From CAZRAL01 sp964598005 (GTDB lineage Bacteria; Pseudomonadota; Gammaproteobacteria; Burkholderiales; Usitatibacteraceae), in the NCBI GenBank assembly GCA_964598005.1, contig CAZRAL010000029.1, positions 1 through 33,558 of the forward strand: DNA of 33,558 nucleotides, written 5' to 3'. A program made the position numbers and the translations under genes. How positions within the stretch are numbered: position 1 is the first letter of the stretch; each line of letters starts with the position of its first letter. The notes below the pieces were generated by a model that was not told the origin of the DNA, made no database searches, and saw only the letters and a program-made list of their open reading frames with translations. Below are positions 14,867 through 23,557 of the stretch, one piece after another.

Positions 14867-17492
14867 TCACCAGCTTTCTGGGCACGACGATTATTTTCTT
14901 TACCGGCTTGCCGGCAATATGGCGTGTGACGCTTTGGTCTTCCAACGCACGCTGTTGAACGGCCTCGTTCGATGCATTTTTTGCCACGCGTATGCTGCCG
15001 CGCAACTTGCCGTTGACCTGCACCACCATTTCAATTTCGTCCTGCTCCAATGCGGCAGGATCGGGCTCGGGCCATGGCGCATCGATGATGTCGCCGTGCA
15101 CTGCCTCGAAACCCAGGTTTTTCCACAGCTGCCAGGTGATGTGCGGGCAGGCGGGATAGAGGACACGCAAAAGGATCGACACGCCCTCGGCCAAAGCGGC
15201 CGGCGCGACGCCGCGATTTTCCTCGAGCACGTTGAGCAGCTTCATGCACGCCGACACCACCGTATTGTATTGCAGACGTGAATAGTCATAGTTGGCCTGC
15301 TTAAGGGTACTGTGCACATCGTGACGCAATTTCTTGGCAGCCACATCCAGTACGGCGTGATTGATTGCATTGGCCGTCGCGGTGGTCGGCGCGATGGACG
15401 TTGCAAAGTTCCACACGCGACGCAGGTAGCGTTGTGTGCCTTCGACGCCCGCGCTGGACCACTCGATGGTCTGCTCGGGCGGGCTCGCGAACATGACAAA
15501 CAGGCGGGCGGCGTCGGCGCCATAGGTATCGATCATGTCCTGCGGATCGACGCCGTTCAATTTCGATTTCGACATGGTGCCCACACCGTCGTACTGCACG
15601 ATAGCACCGTCCGACTTCGCGCGGTACGCAACGGGCTTACCGGCCACGTCCATCACCGGCTCCACATCCTCGGGCGCAAAATACTCGATGCCGCCCTTGT
15701 CGGTGCGCCGCGAGTAGATGTGGTTCAGCACCATGCCCTGGCACAGCAGGTTAGTGAACGGCTCGTCGAACTTGAGCATTCCCAGATCGCGCATAACCTT
15801 GGTCCAGAAGCGCGCGTACAGAAGGTGCAACACTGCATGGGTGATGCCGCCGATGTACTGGTCCATCGGCATCCAGTAGTCGTTGCCTGCCGACACCATC
15901 TTGTCGTGATAGTCGGCCGCCGTATTGGGCGATGTATAGCGCATGTAGTACCAGGATGAATCGACGAAGGTATCCATGGTGTCCGTCTCGCGCCGTGCCG
16001 GCTTGCCGCATTTTGGACAAATACATTTCAAGAAGCGCTCGTCCTTGTTGAGTGGATTGCCCGAACCATCGGGTACCAGGTCTTGTGGCAGCACGACGGG
16101 CAGATCCTCGTAAGGCACGGGCACATCGCCGCAATCAGAGCAGTGGATGATCGGAATCGGCGTACCCCAGTAGCGCTGGCGCGAGATGCCCCAATCGCGC
16201 AGACGATAGGTGATTTTCTTCTCGCCGCCCTGCGCGGACGTCTGCTGCGCCACGTAGTTCACCGCGGTGGCGTAGTCCTTGCCGTCCATCGTGTCCGAAT
16301 TGATGCACGTGCCGTAGTCGGCGTAGTGCGGCTGCCAGGCGTTGGTTGAGTACGGCTTGCCGACATCAATCACCTGCCGGATCGGCAGGCGGTATTTTTT
16401 TGCGAACGCAAAATCGCGCTCGTCGTGCGCGGGCACGCCCATGACGGCGCCATCGCCGTAGCTCATGAGTACATAGTTGCCAACCCAGATCTCGATACGG
16501 TCACCGGTCAGCGGATGGGTGACAAAGAGACCCGTCGCCACCCCCTTTTTTTCCATGGTGGCGAGATCGGCCTCCATCACCGGGCCGTGCTTGGTTTCTT
16601 CAATAAAAGCCGCGACTTTAGCATCGCGTGTTGCTGCGACCTGCGCTAGCGGATGCTCCGCCGCCACCGCACAGAAGGTCACGCCCATGATCGTGTCCGC
16701 GCGCGTCGTGAACACGAACAGCTTACCGTCGCCGACCAACTTTCCGGCCGAATCCTTAATGTCATGCGTGAACGCAAAGCGCACGCCAACCGACTTGCCG
16801 ATCCAGTTCTCCTGCATCGCGCGCACGCTGGCCGGCCAGCCGGTGAGCTTGTTGGCGACGCAGTCGAGCAATTCTTCCGCGTATTTGGTGATGGCGAGGT
16901 AATAGCCAGGAATCTCGCGCTTTTCCACGAGTGCGCCCGAGCGCCAGCCGCGACCGTCGATCACTTGTTCGTTGGCCAGCACAGTCTGGTCCACTGGATC
17001 CCAGTTCACCACCTGGGTCTTTTTGTAGGCGATGCCCTTCTCGAGCATCTTCAGGAAGAACCATTGGTTCCATTTGTAGTACTCGGGGTCGCAAGTGGCG
17101 AATTCGCGCGACCAGTCGATGGCCCAGCCCATCGACTGGCACTGTTGCTTCATGTAGGCGATGTTCTCGGAGGTCCACTTGGCGGGCGCTACCTTGTTCT
17201 TGATTGCCGCGTTTTCGGCAGGCAAGCCGAAGGCATCCCAGCCCATGGGTTGCAGCACGTTGTAACCCTTCATGCGCAGCTGGCGCGCCATCATGTCGTT
17301 GATAGTGTAGTTGCGCACGTGGCCCATGTGCAGCTTGCCGGAGGGATAGGGCAGCATCGAGCAGGCGTAGAACTTGGGTTTGTCGTGTCCGGTTTTGTCC
17401 TTCGCATGCTCGACGACGCGGTAGGCGTCGGCAGCGCGCCAGGCGGCTTGCACAGCGACTTCAATTTGTTTGGGCTGGTATGAAGAATCCAT
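14853..17492 (-). CDS. leuS: Leucyl-tRNA synthetase
   Basis: An 879-residue class I aminoacyl-tRNA synthetase. The HIGH motif appears as HMGH (residues 55-58, after PYPSGKL), the editing (CP1) domain has TTRADTIMGVTF, and the KMSKS loop is GTMSKSKLNGVDP. Cysteine pairs CSDCGD and CPKCGK are the zinc-binding elements. I place the start at ATG 17492, which matches the family N-terminus; in-frame ATG 17534 and TTG 17546 lie upstream and overlap a probable -10 element (TATAAT), so they are probably leader. It heads the leuS-lptE string and is divergent from the FecR-domain gene. Confidence 0.96.
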   Translation of the reverse strand: MDSSYQPKQIEVAVQAAWRAADAYRVVEHAKDKTGHDKPKFYACSMLPYPSGKLHMGHVRNYTINDMMARQLRMKGYNVLQPMGWDAFGLPAENAAIKNKVAPAKWTSENIAYMKQQCQSMGWAIDWSREFATCDPEYYKWNQWFFLKMLEKGIAYKKTQVVNWDPVDQTVLANEQVIDGRGWRSGALVEKREIPGYYLAITKYAEELLDCVANKLTGWPASVRAMQENWIGKSVGVRFAFTHDIKDSAGKLVGDGKLFVFTTRADTIMGVTFCAVAAEHPLAQVAATRDAKVAAFIEETKHGPVMEADLATMEKKGVATGLFVTHPLTGDRIEIWVGNYVLMSYGDGAVMGVPAHDERDFAFAKKYRLPIRQVIDVGKPYSTNAWQPHYADYGTCINSDTMDGKDYATAVNYVAQQTSAQGGEKKITYRLRDWGISRQRYWGTPIPIIHCSDCGDVPVPYEDLPVVLPQDLVPDGSGNPLNKDERFLKCICPKCGKPARRETDTMDTFVDSSWYYMRYTSPNTAADYHDKMVSAGNDYWMPMDQYIGGITHAVLHLLYARFWTKVMRDLGMLKFDEPFTNLLCQGMVLNHIYSRRTDKGGIEYFAPEDVEPVMDVAGKPVAYRAKSDGAIVQYDGVGTMSKSKLNGVDPQDMIDTYGADAARLFVMFASPPEQTIEWSSAGVEGTQRYLRRVWNFATSIAPTTATANAINHAVLDVAAKKLRHDVHSTLKQANYDYSRLQYNTVVSACMKLLNVLEENRGVAPAALAEGVSILLRVLYPACPHITWQLWKNLGFEAVHGDIIDAPWPEPDPAALEQDEIEMVVQVNGKLRGSIRVAKNASNEAVQQRALEDQSVTRHIAGKPVKKIIVVPRKLVNVVV

Positions 17493-17532
17493 ATTTGAAT
17501 GGCTGGGATTTGTTTTTTTAAAAGCGTTTTGC

Positions 17533-17538
17533 ATTATA
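17533..17538 (-). promoter_or_regulatory. Probable -10 element of leuS
   Basis: On the minus strand TATAAT lies 40 bp before the leuS ATG at 17492, so transcription would begin near 17525 with a leader of about 30 nt. No good -35 hexamer is visible at 16-18 bp. This position argues against the longer leuS starts. Confidence 0.4.
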
Positions 17539-17652
17539 TACGGCAAGGGTAATCACCATTTATGAAACGCACACTCTTGATTAAACTTTGTGTAAAGTAA
17601 TACCTCCCCAATCCGTATAAACAACGAATAATCAGATGAAGTGGAGGCAGTA

Positions 17653-18489
17653 ATGAAAAAATGGATCATTGCATTTTTATGGATTACAGCAAGTGGGGCG
17701 GTGCATGCTGCCACAGCGATAGTTGACGGCGTGCAAAGCCCGGCATGGCTGGAACGGAATAATCTCAGTGTGCCGATTGCACCTGGCATGGAACTGGAAG
17801 CAGGCGATCTGGTGCGCACGGGTAAGGACGCACGGCTTTTGCTGAAAATGAGTGAAGGTAGTCTGGTGAAACTGGGCGAAAATGCCCGCTTTCGTATAGA
17901 AGAAGCGAAGCCGAAGGGGGGGATATTCCGTGCCACCTTGAGCGTGCTGGAAGGTGCGTTCCGCTTTACCACTCAGGCCGTTGCCAAAAGCCAAAAACGC
18001 GATGTACGTATCTCGGTTGGACAAAATGCCACCATCGGTATTCGCGGAACGGATGTTTGGGGGCGCGGCAACGATCAGAAAGACATTGTCTGTCTCATTG
18101 AAGGCAAAGTCGATGTAACCGGCAACGATGGCAAGACGCTGCGTATGGATCAATCGCGGCAATTCTTTCAATCTGCACGCAATGCGCCGCCCTTACCGCT
18201 CGATTTCGTTTCGCTGGAGCAGCTGGGTAAATGGGGACAGGAAACCGAGATTCATGCGGGCAAAGGAGCGCGGCAAAAAGGCCAGTGGCTGGTGATGATC
18301 GGTGGGTTCGCTGATCGCACAGCAATGTTGGCTGCCAATAAAACCCTACGCAATGCAGGCTTTCCGTCCGAAAGCGGGGTGTTGAATACGCTGCGTATTG
18401 TCAGTTTGGGTGGAGAGGCTGAAGCGACGGCACTTGCAAAACAGTTAATGGCTGAATTTGGTTTCAAGGATGTAAAAATCTTGAAGTAA
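17653..18489 (+). CDS. Exported FecR-domain protein with SPOR-like C-terminus
   Basis: A 278-residue protein with a signal peptide (MKKWIIAFLWITASGAVHA), a FecR domain at about 35-165 (motifs EAGDLVRTGKDARLLLKM, GSLVKLGENARFRI, GIRGTDVWGRG) and a C-terminal region from about 205 that has the SPOR pattern: QWLVMIGGFADRTAM, then TLRIVSLGG and a final FGFKDVKILK. No transmembrane anti-sigma segment is present, so it is probably a periplasmic structural or regulatory protein rather than a classic FecR sensor. The SPOR part, if real, would bind denuded peptidoglycan at the septum. The ATG at 17653 has GGAGG upstream; an in-frame GTG at 17641 is less likely. It stands alone, divergent from leuS. 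Confidence 0.8.
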   Translation: MKKWIIAFLWITASGAVHAATAIVDGVQSPAWLERNNLSVPIAPGMELEAGDLVRTGKDARLLLKMSEGSLVKLGENARFRIEEAKPKGGIFRATLSVLEGAFRFTTQAVAKSQKRDVRISVGQNATIGIRGTDVWGRGNDQKDIVCLIEGKVDVTGNDGKTLRMDQSRQFFQSARNAPPLPLDFVSLEQLGKWGQETEIHAGKGARQKGQWLVMIGGFADRTAMLAANKTLRNAGFPSESGVLNTLRIVSLGGEAEATALAKQLMAEFGFKDVKILK

Positions 18490-18534
18490 TCAGCAGGTTC
18501 TAAACACCCAATTGTTTTGAAAAGTTGTCACTAC

Positions 18535-18557
18535 GCGGGATGCGCCGTGCATCCCGC
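18535..18557. terminator. Perfect 9-bp stem hairpin, possible terminator
   Basis: GCGGGATGC and GCATCCCGC are exact complements with a 5-nt loop (GCCGT), 45 bp after the FecR-protein stop. No run of T follows on either strand, so it is not a typical intrinsic terminator; it may end transcription between the convergent fecR-like and ppk2 genes or be a small repeat. The rest of 18490-18740 (about 250 bp) shows nothing else I can name. Confidence 0.35.
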
Positions 18558-18730
18558 ATATGAATGAATGGGGATTTCCACTATATGCGTGTGCCATCAA
18601 GTCAAACACTGCTAGCATTGGCATCCAAATAACGGTTGCGCACCGCTGACTGATAAGAAATAAGCGCAAAAAGCCCAGCAGCTTGCAGCATGGCTACGCT
18701 TTCACAGGTTCCTTAAATGCGCAGAGGTAT

Positions 18731-18750
18731 AAAAATGTGCTTATCGCACA
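18731..18750 (-). terminator. Weak intrinsic terminator of ppk2
   Basis: On the minus strand TGTGC, a 5-nt loop containing the ppk2 stop codon, GCACA and then TTTTTATA. The short stem overlaps the last codons of the gene. It has the hairpin plus T-run layout of a Rho-independent terminator, though with only 5 bp. Confidence 0.45.
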
Positions 18751-19571
18751 ACAACATCATTTAATCTAGCGGAAGGCGCCGGATATTGCATCTTCAAGCC
18801 CGTTAACCTTGCCACCACCACCGATGCCACATATAAATCGCGTATCCATTTGTGATCGGCGGGCACGATATGCCAGGGCGCCTGCGGTGGCGAAGTGGCA
18901 TTGATAGCTGCTTCATAAACCTGTTGATAGCGAGCCCATTTTTTGCGCTCCTCCAGGTCGCCAGGATTGAATTTCCAACGTTTGGCGGGATCGTTAAGCC
19001 GTGCCTGCAAACGTTCTTTTTGTTCGTCTTTGGAAATATGCAGAAAAAATTTGAGTAGTGTTATTCCTTCTTCAACCAGCATCGCCTCGAAATCATTGAT
19101 CTGGCGGAATCGGCGTAGTGCCGTTTTGTCGTCGATCAAACCATGTACGCGCGTAATGAGCACATCTTCATAGTGGCTACGATTGAAAATCACAATCTCG
19201 CCCCGGGCTGGCACTTGCTTGTGAACGCGCCAAAGATAATCGTGGTCTAGCTCTTCCTGGCTCGGAACCTTGAAGCTGACTACCCGTATTCCCTGTGGGT
19301 TAACGCCGGAAAAAACCTTGCGGATCACGCCGTCCTTGCCGCCCGTATCCATCGCTTGCAACACAATCAGAATTTTGTGCTGCCGTTGGGCATAAAGCAC
19401 GTTTTGCAATTGTGCGAGCTGCGCACTGAGTTGGGTCAGTGCCGCGATTGTATCCGGTTTATCGCCTGTGAAACCACAGGTTGACCGGGTATCGATTTTC
19501 GCTAATTTGATTGCCCCGCCGGAGATAGGGACGATGCCACTTGCGCTATTAACAGATGGTTTTTTTGGCAT
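18741..19571 (-). CDS. ppk2: Polyphosphate kinase 2 family phosphotransferase
   Basis: A 276-residue single-domain PPK2 protein, which transfers phosphate between polyphosphate and nucleotides. Walker A is at 74-81 (MDTGGKDG), preceded by ILIVLQA; the Walker B-like EIVIFNRSHYED is at 125-136; the lid segment RLNDPAKRWKFNPGDLEERKKW follows. The sequence GVNPQG and the overall form are closest to the PPK2 group that phosphorylates AMP or ADP from polyphosphate, but substrate direction cannot be read from sequence. The ATG at 19571 has AAGGAG before it. It is a single gene, divergent from mgtE. Confidence 0.92.
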   Translation of the reverse strand: MPKKPSVNSASGIVPISGGAIKLAKIDTRSTCGFTGDKPDTIAALTQLSAQLAQLQNVLYAQRQHKILIVLQAMDTGGKDGVIRKVFSGVNPQGIRVVSFKVPSQEELDHDYLWRVHKQVPARGEIVIFNRSHYEDVLITRVHGLIDDKTALRRFRQINDFEAMLVEEGITLLKFFLHISKDEQKERLQARLNDPAKRWKFNPGDLEERKKWARYQQVYEAAINATSPPQAPWHIVPADHKWIRDLYVASVVVARLTGLKMQYPAPSARLNDVVVR

Positions 19572-19748
19572 GACGCACTCCTTAGCTTATTTTTGTCTGA
19601 CATCATCGCACATCGTTGCTTTTCCATGCGGGCCGCGATAGTGAGGATAACCTGAAGTTTAGGCTATGGGTAGCTCGATAGCACTAAAACATTAAAGACA
19701 GAATTTGGGCCTGTACAATCGCTTAAATCAATTTAAGGAACCATTTTG

Positions 19749-19773
19749 TTTCGCTGCAAACGAAAAAGCGAAA
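19749..19773 (+). promoter_or_regulatory. Alternative hairpins in the mgtE leader
   Basis: TTTCG at 19749-19753 can pair with CGAAA at 19761-19765, or the longer TTTCGCT (19749-19755) with AGCGAAA (19767-19773). The two pairings exclude each other and lie about 30 bp before the mgtE ATG. This could be a small regulatory leader; it may equally be chance in an A-rich stretch. Confidence 0.25.
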
Positions 19774-19802
19774 ACGCCGTTACCTGACATAAGGAGAACG
19801 CC

Positions 19803-21041
19803 ATGCCCATGCAGTCTGCTTCCCCCTCTCCACAAACCATTGAACGTCAACGTCTGGTCGAGGAACTGAAAGCACATCCGCCCAACGAGGCGGCGCAGTT
19901 GCTTATCAATGTAGACGACAACCTCGCTTTTGAGGCGCTGGTCGAACTCAATCCCTCGTTTACCCAGGATGTGCTGGCAGCGCTTTCCGCGACACGGCGT
20001 CAGACTATTTTTGCTTGCGCTTCACCAGCGTGGGCACACCAGTGGGAGATCAATAAAATCTATGAAAAGGGCACCATCGGCCGTTTGATGGAGCCAGCAC
20101 TGGCCGTATTCCGCCCTGAAATGACCGTCGGTGATGCCATCGAAGTACTGCGTGCCCTGGTTAGAACGGCATTGATTACTTATGGTTATGTGACCGATGC
20201 AAATGGAAAGCTGTTGGGTCTTATCACCATGCGTGATCTACTGTTTGCCGAGCGCAACAAGCAACTCGACGAAATCATGTTGCGCAATGTCTTTACCTTC
20301 CGTCCGGGTACGGACATATCGGAAGCCATGCAGCTCTCGGTCAGCCGCCATTTTCCTGTTTACCCGGTGTGCGACGAACATGGGCAACTGCTGGGCCTGG
20401 TACGCGGGCAGGCCATTTTCGAAGTCAAGGCATTCGAGATTACGGCGCAGGCCGGTAGTATGGTTGGTGTCGAAAAGGAAGAGCGCATTTCCACGCCGAT
20501 GTTGCGCAGCTTCCGCTTTCGCCACCCCTGGTTGCAGATCAATCTGCTGACTGCATTTCTGGCTGGTGGGGTTGTCGCGCTGTTTCAGGGCACCATTGAT
20601 CAGCTGGTTGTCCTGGCGGCGTTTCTACCCGTACTGGCGGGCCAGTCGGGGAATACTGGTTGCCAGGCGCTGGCCGTTACCCTCCGTGGCCTGACGCTGG
20701 GAGAAATCAAGTCAGGCGATGGAAAAGCCCTGGTCATCAAGGAGGGGATGCTCGGCGCGATGAATGGCGTGCCGATTGGATTAATCACCGGAATTGCAAT
20801 GTATGTCACGGCGGCCAGCCAGCATTCTCCACACGCCACGGTGCTGGCTATTGTCGTGTGTCTTGCCATGATCGGCGCCTGTACGGTAAGTGGCATTTCC
20901 GGCGCCATTGTGCCACTAACATTGAAACGGTTAGGCGCCGATCCTGCGACTGCTTCGAGCATTTTTCTGACGACTGCAACGGATATTGCAAGTATGGGAA
21001 TGCTGCTGGGGCTGGCCACGCTTTTGGTTCCGTTACGCTGA
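19803..21041 (+). CDS. mgtE: MgtE family magnesium channel
   Basis: A 412-residue magnesium transporter of the inner membrane. It has a reduced N-terminal MgtE domain (about 12-88), a pair of CBS domains (about 95-150 and 158-210) and five membrane helices from about 248 to the end. The signature around PVLAGQSGNTGCQALAVTLRG at about 276-296 and the conserved TDIASM near the C-terminus are present. The length is somewhat below the usual 450 because the N-terminal domain is short. The ATG is preceded by a perfect AAGGAG. It converges with gloA, 26 bp apart. Confidence 0.95.
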   Translation: MPMQSASPSPQTIERQRLVEELKAHPPNEAAQLLINVDDNLAFEALVELNPSFTQDVLAALSATRRQTIFACASPAWAHQWEINKIYEKGTIGRLMEPALAVFRPEMTVGDAIEVLRALVRTALITYGYVTDANGKLLGLITMRDLLFAERNKQLDEIMLRNVFTFRPGTDISEAMQLSVSRHFPVYPVCDEHGQLLGLVRGQAIFEVKAFEITAQAGSMVGVEKEERISTPMLRSFRFRHPWLQINLLTAFLAGGVVALFQGTIDQLVVLAAFLPVLAGQSGNTGCQALAVTLRGLTLGEIKSGDGKALVIKEGMLGAMNGVPIGLITGIAMYVTAASQHSPHATVLAIVVCLAMIGACTVSGISGAIVPLTLKRLGADPATASSIFLTTATDIASMGMLLGLATLLVPLR

Positions 21042-21067
21042 TGTTTTATTATTTATATAACTTCCAA

Positions 21068-21490
21068 TCAGGCTTTGGATGGTATCGATGGCACAAGCTC
21101 TTGCAATAGTGGCCTCTGAATAAATTCGATCTTGTATCCATCCGGATCTTCGACAAATGCAATCACGCTGCCGCCAAATTTCATCGGCCCAGGTTCGCGT
21201 GTGACTTTCCCGCCTCGCGCTTTTACGGTTTCACAGGCCTTGTAAACATCGGGCAGGCCAATCGCAATATGGCCGAAACCATTGCCAAGGTCGTAGCGTT
21301 CGGTTTCCCAATTGTGCGTAAGTTCGATCACGGCATGATGAGCTTCGTCACCATAGCCAACAAACGCCAGTGTGAATTTGCCCTCGGGGTAATCCTTGCG
21401 ACGCAGCAACTTCATCCCCAAGGTATGGGTGTAGAAGTCAATGGACCGTTCCAAATTGCCAACCCGGATCATAGTGTGAAGAATTTGCAT
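21068..21490 (-). CDS. gloA: Lactoylglutathione lyase (glyoxalase I)
   Basis: A 140-residue glyoxalase I that converts the methylglyoxal-glutathione adduct to S-lactoylglutathione. All four metal ligands of the nickel-type bacterial enzyme are visible at their standard positions: H5, E56, H74 and E122. The sequence MQILHTMIRVGNLERSIDFYT is almost diagnostic. AGGAAA precedes the ATG. It follows the M48-like peptidase gene by 33 bp and is probably the last gene of the glyQ-to-gloA string. Confidence 0.97.
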   Translation of the reverse strand: MQILHTMIRVGNLERSIDFYTHTLGMKLLRRKDYPEGKFTLAFVGYGDEAHHAVIELTHNWETERYDLGNGFGHIAIGLPDVYKACETVKARGGKVTREPGPMKFGGSVIAFVEDPDGYKIEFIQRPLLQELVPSIPSKA

Positions 21491-21523
21491 GGATTTTCCT
21501 GTTGAAAATGATGTGGACAGTGT

Positions 21524-22306
21524 TTAAAAAGCACGATAAAGATGGTCGTTGGCATCAAGCTCAGTTTTGAGTTCACGGTATAAAGGGCACATTGTTTCCA
21601 CTTCGCGCCAGAAGGCGGAGGAATGATTCATATGCCGCAAATGCGCCAGTTCATGGCACACGACGTAATCGATTAATGCTGGGTTTGCTTTGATCAAGCG
21701 CCAGGAAAGACGCACCTCGCGGCGGGAATTACAGCTCCCCCAGCGATGCGTGGCGCTGGAAAGAAATACCTGCGGCGGCACCAAGCCGTGCAGTTTGGCG
21801 AAAAAAAAAGCACGCTGTGCCAGGTGGAGCAGCGCCTGTTTGCGGTACCAGGCAATAACCGCCTTGCAGACGTCATCGCTGCTGCTGGTTTTGATGTGCA
21901 CATGGAGCATGTCGCCAATCTGTTCGATGTGTGTGGCCTGTGCATCATGCAAAATGGCCAGCTTGAGCGGTGCCCCCTGAAAAAATACCGTTGCGCCTGA
22001 TTCCCAGCGTTGGGGGATGATGCGGCGCTGTGACCATTCGCCGAGTTTTTTCAGTACCCAGCGTTCGTTTTTGCCGATCATCCCCTCGATTTCGGCCAGC
22101 GGGGTTGATAGCGCGGCCAAAACGCTCATGCCTTTGCCGTCTATTTTCAGCCTGACGCCGCGCCGCCCGCGCTTGCGTATCAGCAGGTAATCCACCGTAT
22201 GGCCGCTCAGGGCAATACTGCGCGGAGTTTCTTGTATGGCGGGATGAGTCTCTGCCAAGAGATTAACCCTGGTTGTAATAGTGCGGAGAAATCGCGGCCA
22301 TTTCAT
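21524..22306 (-). CDS. YgjP-like (DUF45) zinc metallopeptidase
   Basis: A 260-residue protein of the DUF45/YgjP group, related to M48 and SprT peptidases. The zinc site HELAH is at residues 218-222 with a further histidine at 228 (HMNHSSAFW), and THRWGSCNSRREVRLSWRL just before it is the family signature. The N-terminal segment VDYLLIRKRGRRGVRLKI is also typical. Substrates are unknown. The start is uncertain: ATG 22306 overlaps plsC by 44 bp and keeps a family-like N-terminus (RVNLLAE); TTG 22258, 4 bp after the plsC stop with AGGG upstream, would give 244 residues. It is normally found between plsC and gloA in betaproteobacteria. Confidence 0.88.
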   Translation of the reverse strand: MKWPRFLRTITTRVNLLAETHPAIQETPRSIALSGHTVDYLLIRKRGRRGVRLKIDGKGMSVLAALSTPLAEIEGMIGKNERWVLKKLGEWSQRRIIPQRWESGATVFFQGAPLKLAILHDAQATHIEQIGDMLHVHIKTSSSDDVCKAVIAWYRKQALLHLAQRAFFFAKLHGLVPPQVFLSSATHRWGSCNSRREVRLSWRLIKANPALIDYVVCHELAHLRHMNHSSAFWREVETMCPLYRELKTELDANDHLYRAF

Positions 22307-22988
22307 TTTCGATCCAGTTTTCCACGTCGGCAATGATGGCGGTCGCGTCGCGCCCTTGGGCCGGGATGAGTTGCCCCACGCGAACCGTCACCATCCCCGG
22401 ATATTTGACGAATGCATTACGCCGCCAGCATTCACCGGCATTGTGCGCAATGGGCAAAATCGGCGTGTCCGTTTGTGCAGCCAGCCAGGCCCCGCCAATT
22501 CCATAGCGTTTGCGCTGACCCGGGGCGACCCGCGTCCCTTCCGGAAATACCGATACCCATAATCCGCGTGCCAGCCGGTCGCGCCCCTGTTCCTCGATTT
22601 GATCGACGGCGCGGCGTCCGTTTTTACGGTCGATGGCAATGGAATCCATGCCATACAACACCTGACCGATAATCGGCACCCAGAGCAATTCGCGTTTGAC
22701 GATCCACACCGCACGCGGGATCAGGGTCAATATGAGCAATGTCTCCCAGGCCGATTGATGTTTCGCCATCGCAATACAGGGATGGGCCGGAATATTTTCA
22801 ATGCCCTCTATCCGGTAGTCGATGCCGCAAATATGTTTGGCCAGCCAAATCACTACGCGGCCCCAGCGGCGGGCCCAGTCGTAGCCCAGGTCGTGGCTGA
22901 ATAGTAGGGCTGGCAATACGATCAGGCCAAACAGAATGGTGGTCAGTGTGGCGAGAATGAAGAACAATAGCGAGCGAATGAAGATCAT
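22263..22988 (-). CDS. plsC: 1-acyl-sn-glycerol-3-phosphate acyltransferase
   Basis: A 241-residue membrane acyltransferase that makes phosphatidic acid from lysophosphatidic acid. An N-terminal hydrophobic helix (about 3-30) precedes the acyltransferase motifs: KHQSAWET with H77 and E82 (an HX4E form common in betaproteobacteria in place of HX4D), SIAIDR at about 117-121 and FPEGTR at 148-153. The ATG at 22988 overlaps the gmhB stop as ATGA, so the longer open frame upstream is not used. Pairing with gmhB is standard in this class. Confidence 0.94.
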   Translation of the reverse strand: MIFIRSLLFFILATLTTILFGLIVLPALLFSHDLGYDWARRWGRVVIWLAKHICGIDYRIEGIENIPAHPCIAMAKHQSAWETLLILTLIPRAVWIVKRELLWVPIIGQVLYGMDSIAIDRKNGRRAVDQIEEQGRDRLARGLWVSVFPEGTRVAPGQRKRYGIGGAWLAAQTDTPILPIAHNAGECWRRNAFVKYPGMVTVRVGQLIPAQGRDATAIIADVENWIENEMAAISPHYYNQG

Positions 22989-23551
22989 GCTGCCACTTTT
23001 GCCGAGTCTGCAATAAGTGCTTTGACCGTTGTTGCCAGATCGGCAAAGATGCGGGTGCCGGTGGGCAGGGTTTCTTTTTCCTGCGTCTTCTGACCTTTCC
23101 CCGTCAACACCAGAATGGGCTGGCACCCCACTTTGGCGGCGGCTTCGAGGTCGCGCAACGAGTCACCGATAGCAGGAACCCCCTCCAACGTTACATCGAA
23201 GCGAGCGGCAATATCTTCGAACATGCCCGTATCCGGCTTGCGGCAATGGCAATGTTGCTCAGCCGTGCACGGGCAAAAAAAGATGGCGTCGATACGCCCG
23301 CCTTGGCGAAAGACCATTTCCATCATTTTGTCGTTAATGGCATTGAGGGTGGTCATGTCGAACAGACCGCGTCCTATACCCGATTGGTTGGTGGCCACGA
23401 CGACGCGAAAGCCATTTTGGTGCAGCCGTGCGATGGCTTCGATGGCCCCGGGCAAGGGCCTCCATTCCGCAGGCGATTTGATGAATTGGTCGCTGTCGTG
23501 ATTGATCACACCATCACGATCGAGAATGACCAGTTTCGGGGAGTTATGCAT
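22985..23551 (-). CDS. gmhB: D-glycero-beta-D-manno-heptose-1,7-bisphosphate 7-phosphatase
   Basis: A 188-residue HAD-family phosphatase in the ADP-heptose route for lipopolysaccharide inner core. The catalytic DRDG has D11 and D13, ATNQSGIGRG gives motif II, CRKPDTGM motif III and GDSLRDLEAA motif IV. The zinc loop reads CPCTAEQHCHCRKP: the histidine usually after the first Cys-Pro is replaced by cysteine, leaving four cysteines. It lies 6 bp after the acetyltransferase gene and overlaps plsC by 4 bp. Confidence 0.93.
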   Translation of the reverse strand: MHNSPKLVILDRDGVINHDSDQFIKSPAEWRPLPGAIEAIARLHQNGFRVVVATNQSGIGRGLFDMTTLNAINDKMMEMVFRQGGRIDAIFFCPCTAEQHCHCRKPDTGMFEDIAARFDVTLEGVPAIGDSLRDLEAAAKVGCQPILVLTGKGQKTQEKETLPTGTRIFADLATTVKALIADSAKVAA

Positions 23552-23557
23552 ATCAGT

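Noticed and set aside
16653..17483. Open frame of 276 codons on the + strand inside leuS
   Set aside because: It lies fully antisense to a well-conserved synthetase gene; its His/Val/Ala/Arg-rich product has no domain and reflects the G+C-rich third positions of leuS.
17641..17652. Upstream GTG start for the FecR-domain protein
   Set aside because: The GTG overlaps the ribosome binding site GGAGG of the ATG at 17653, which gives a clean signal peptide.
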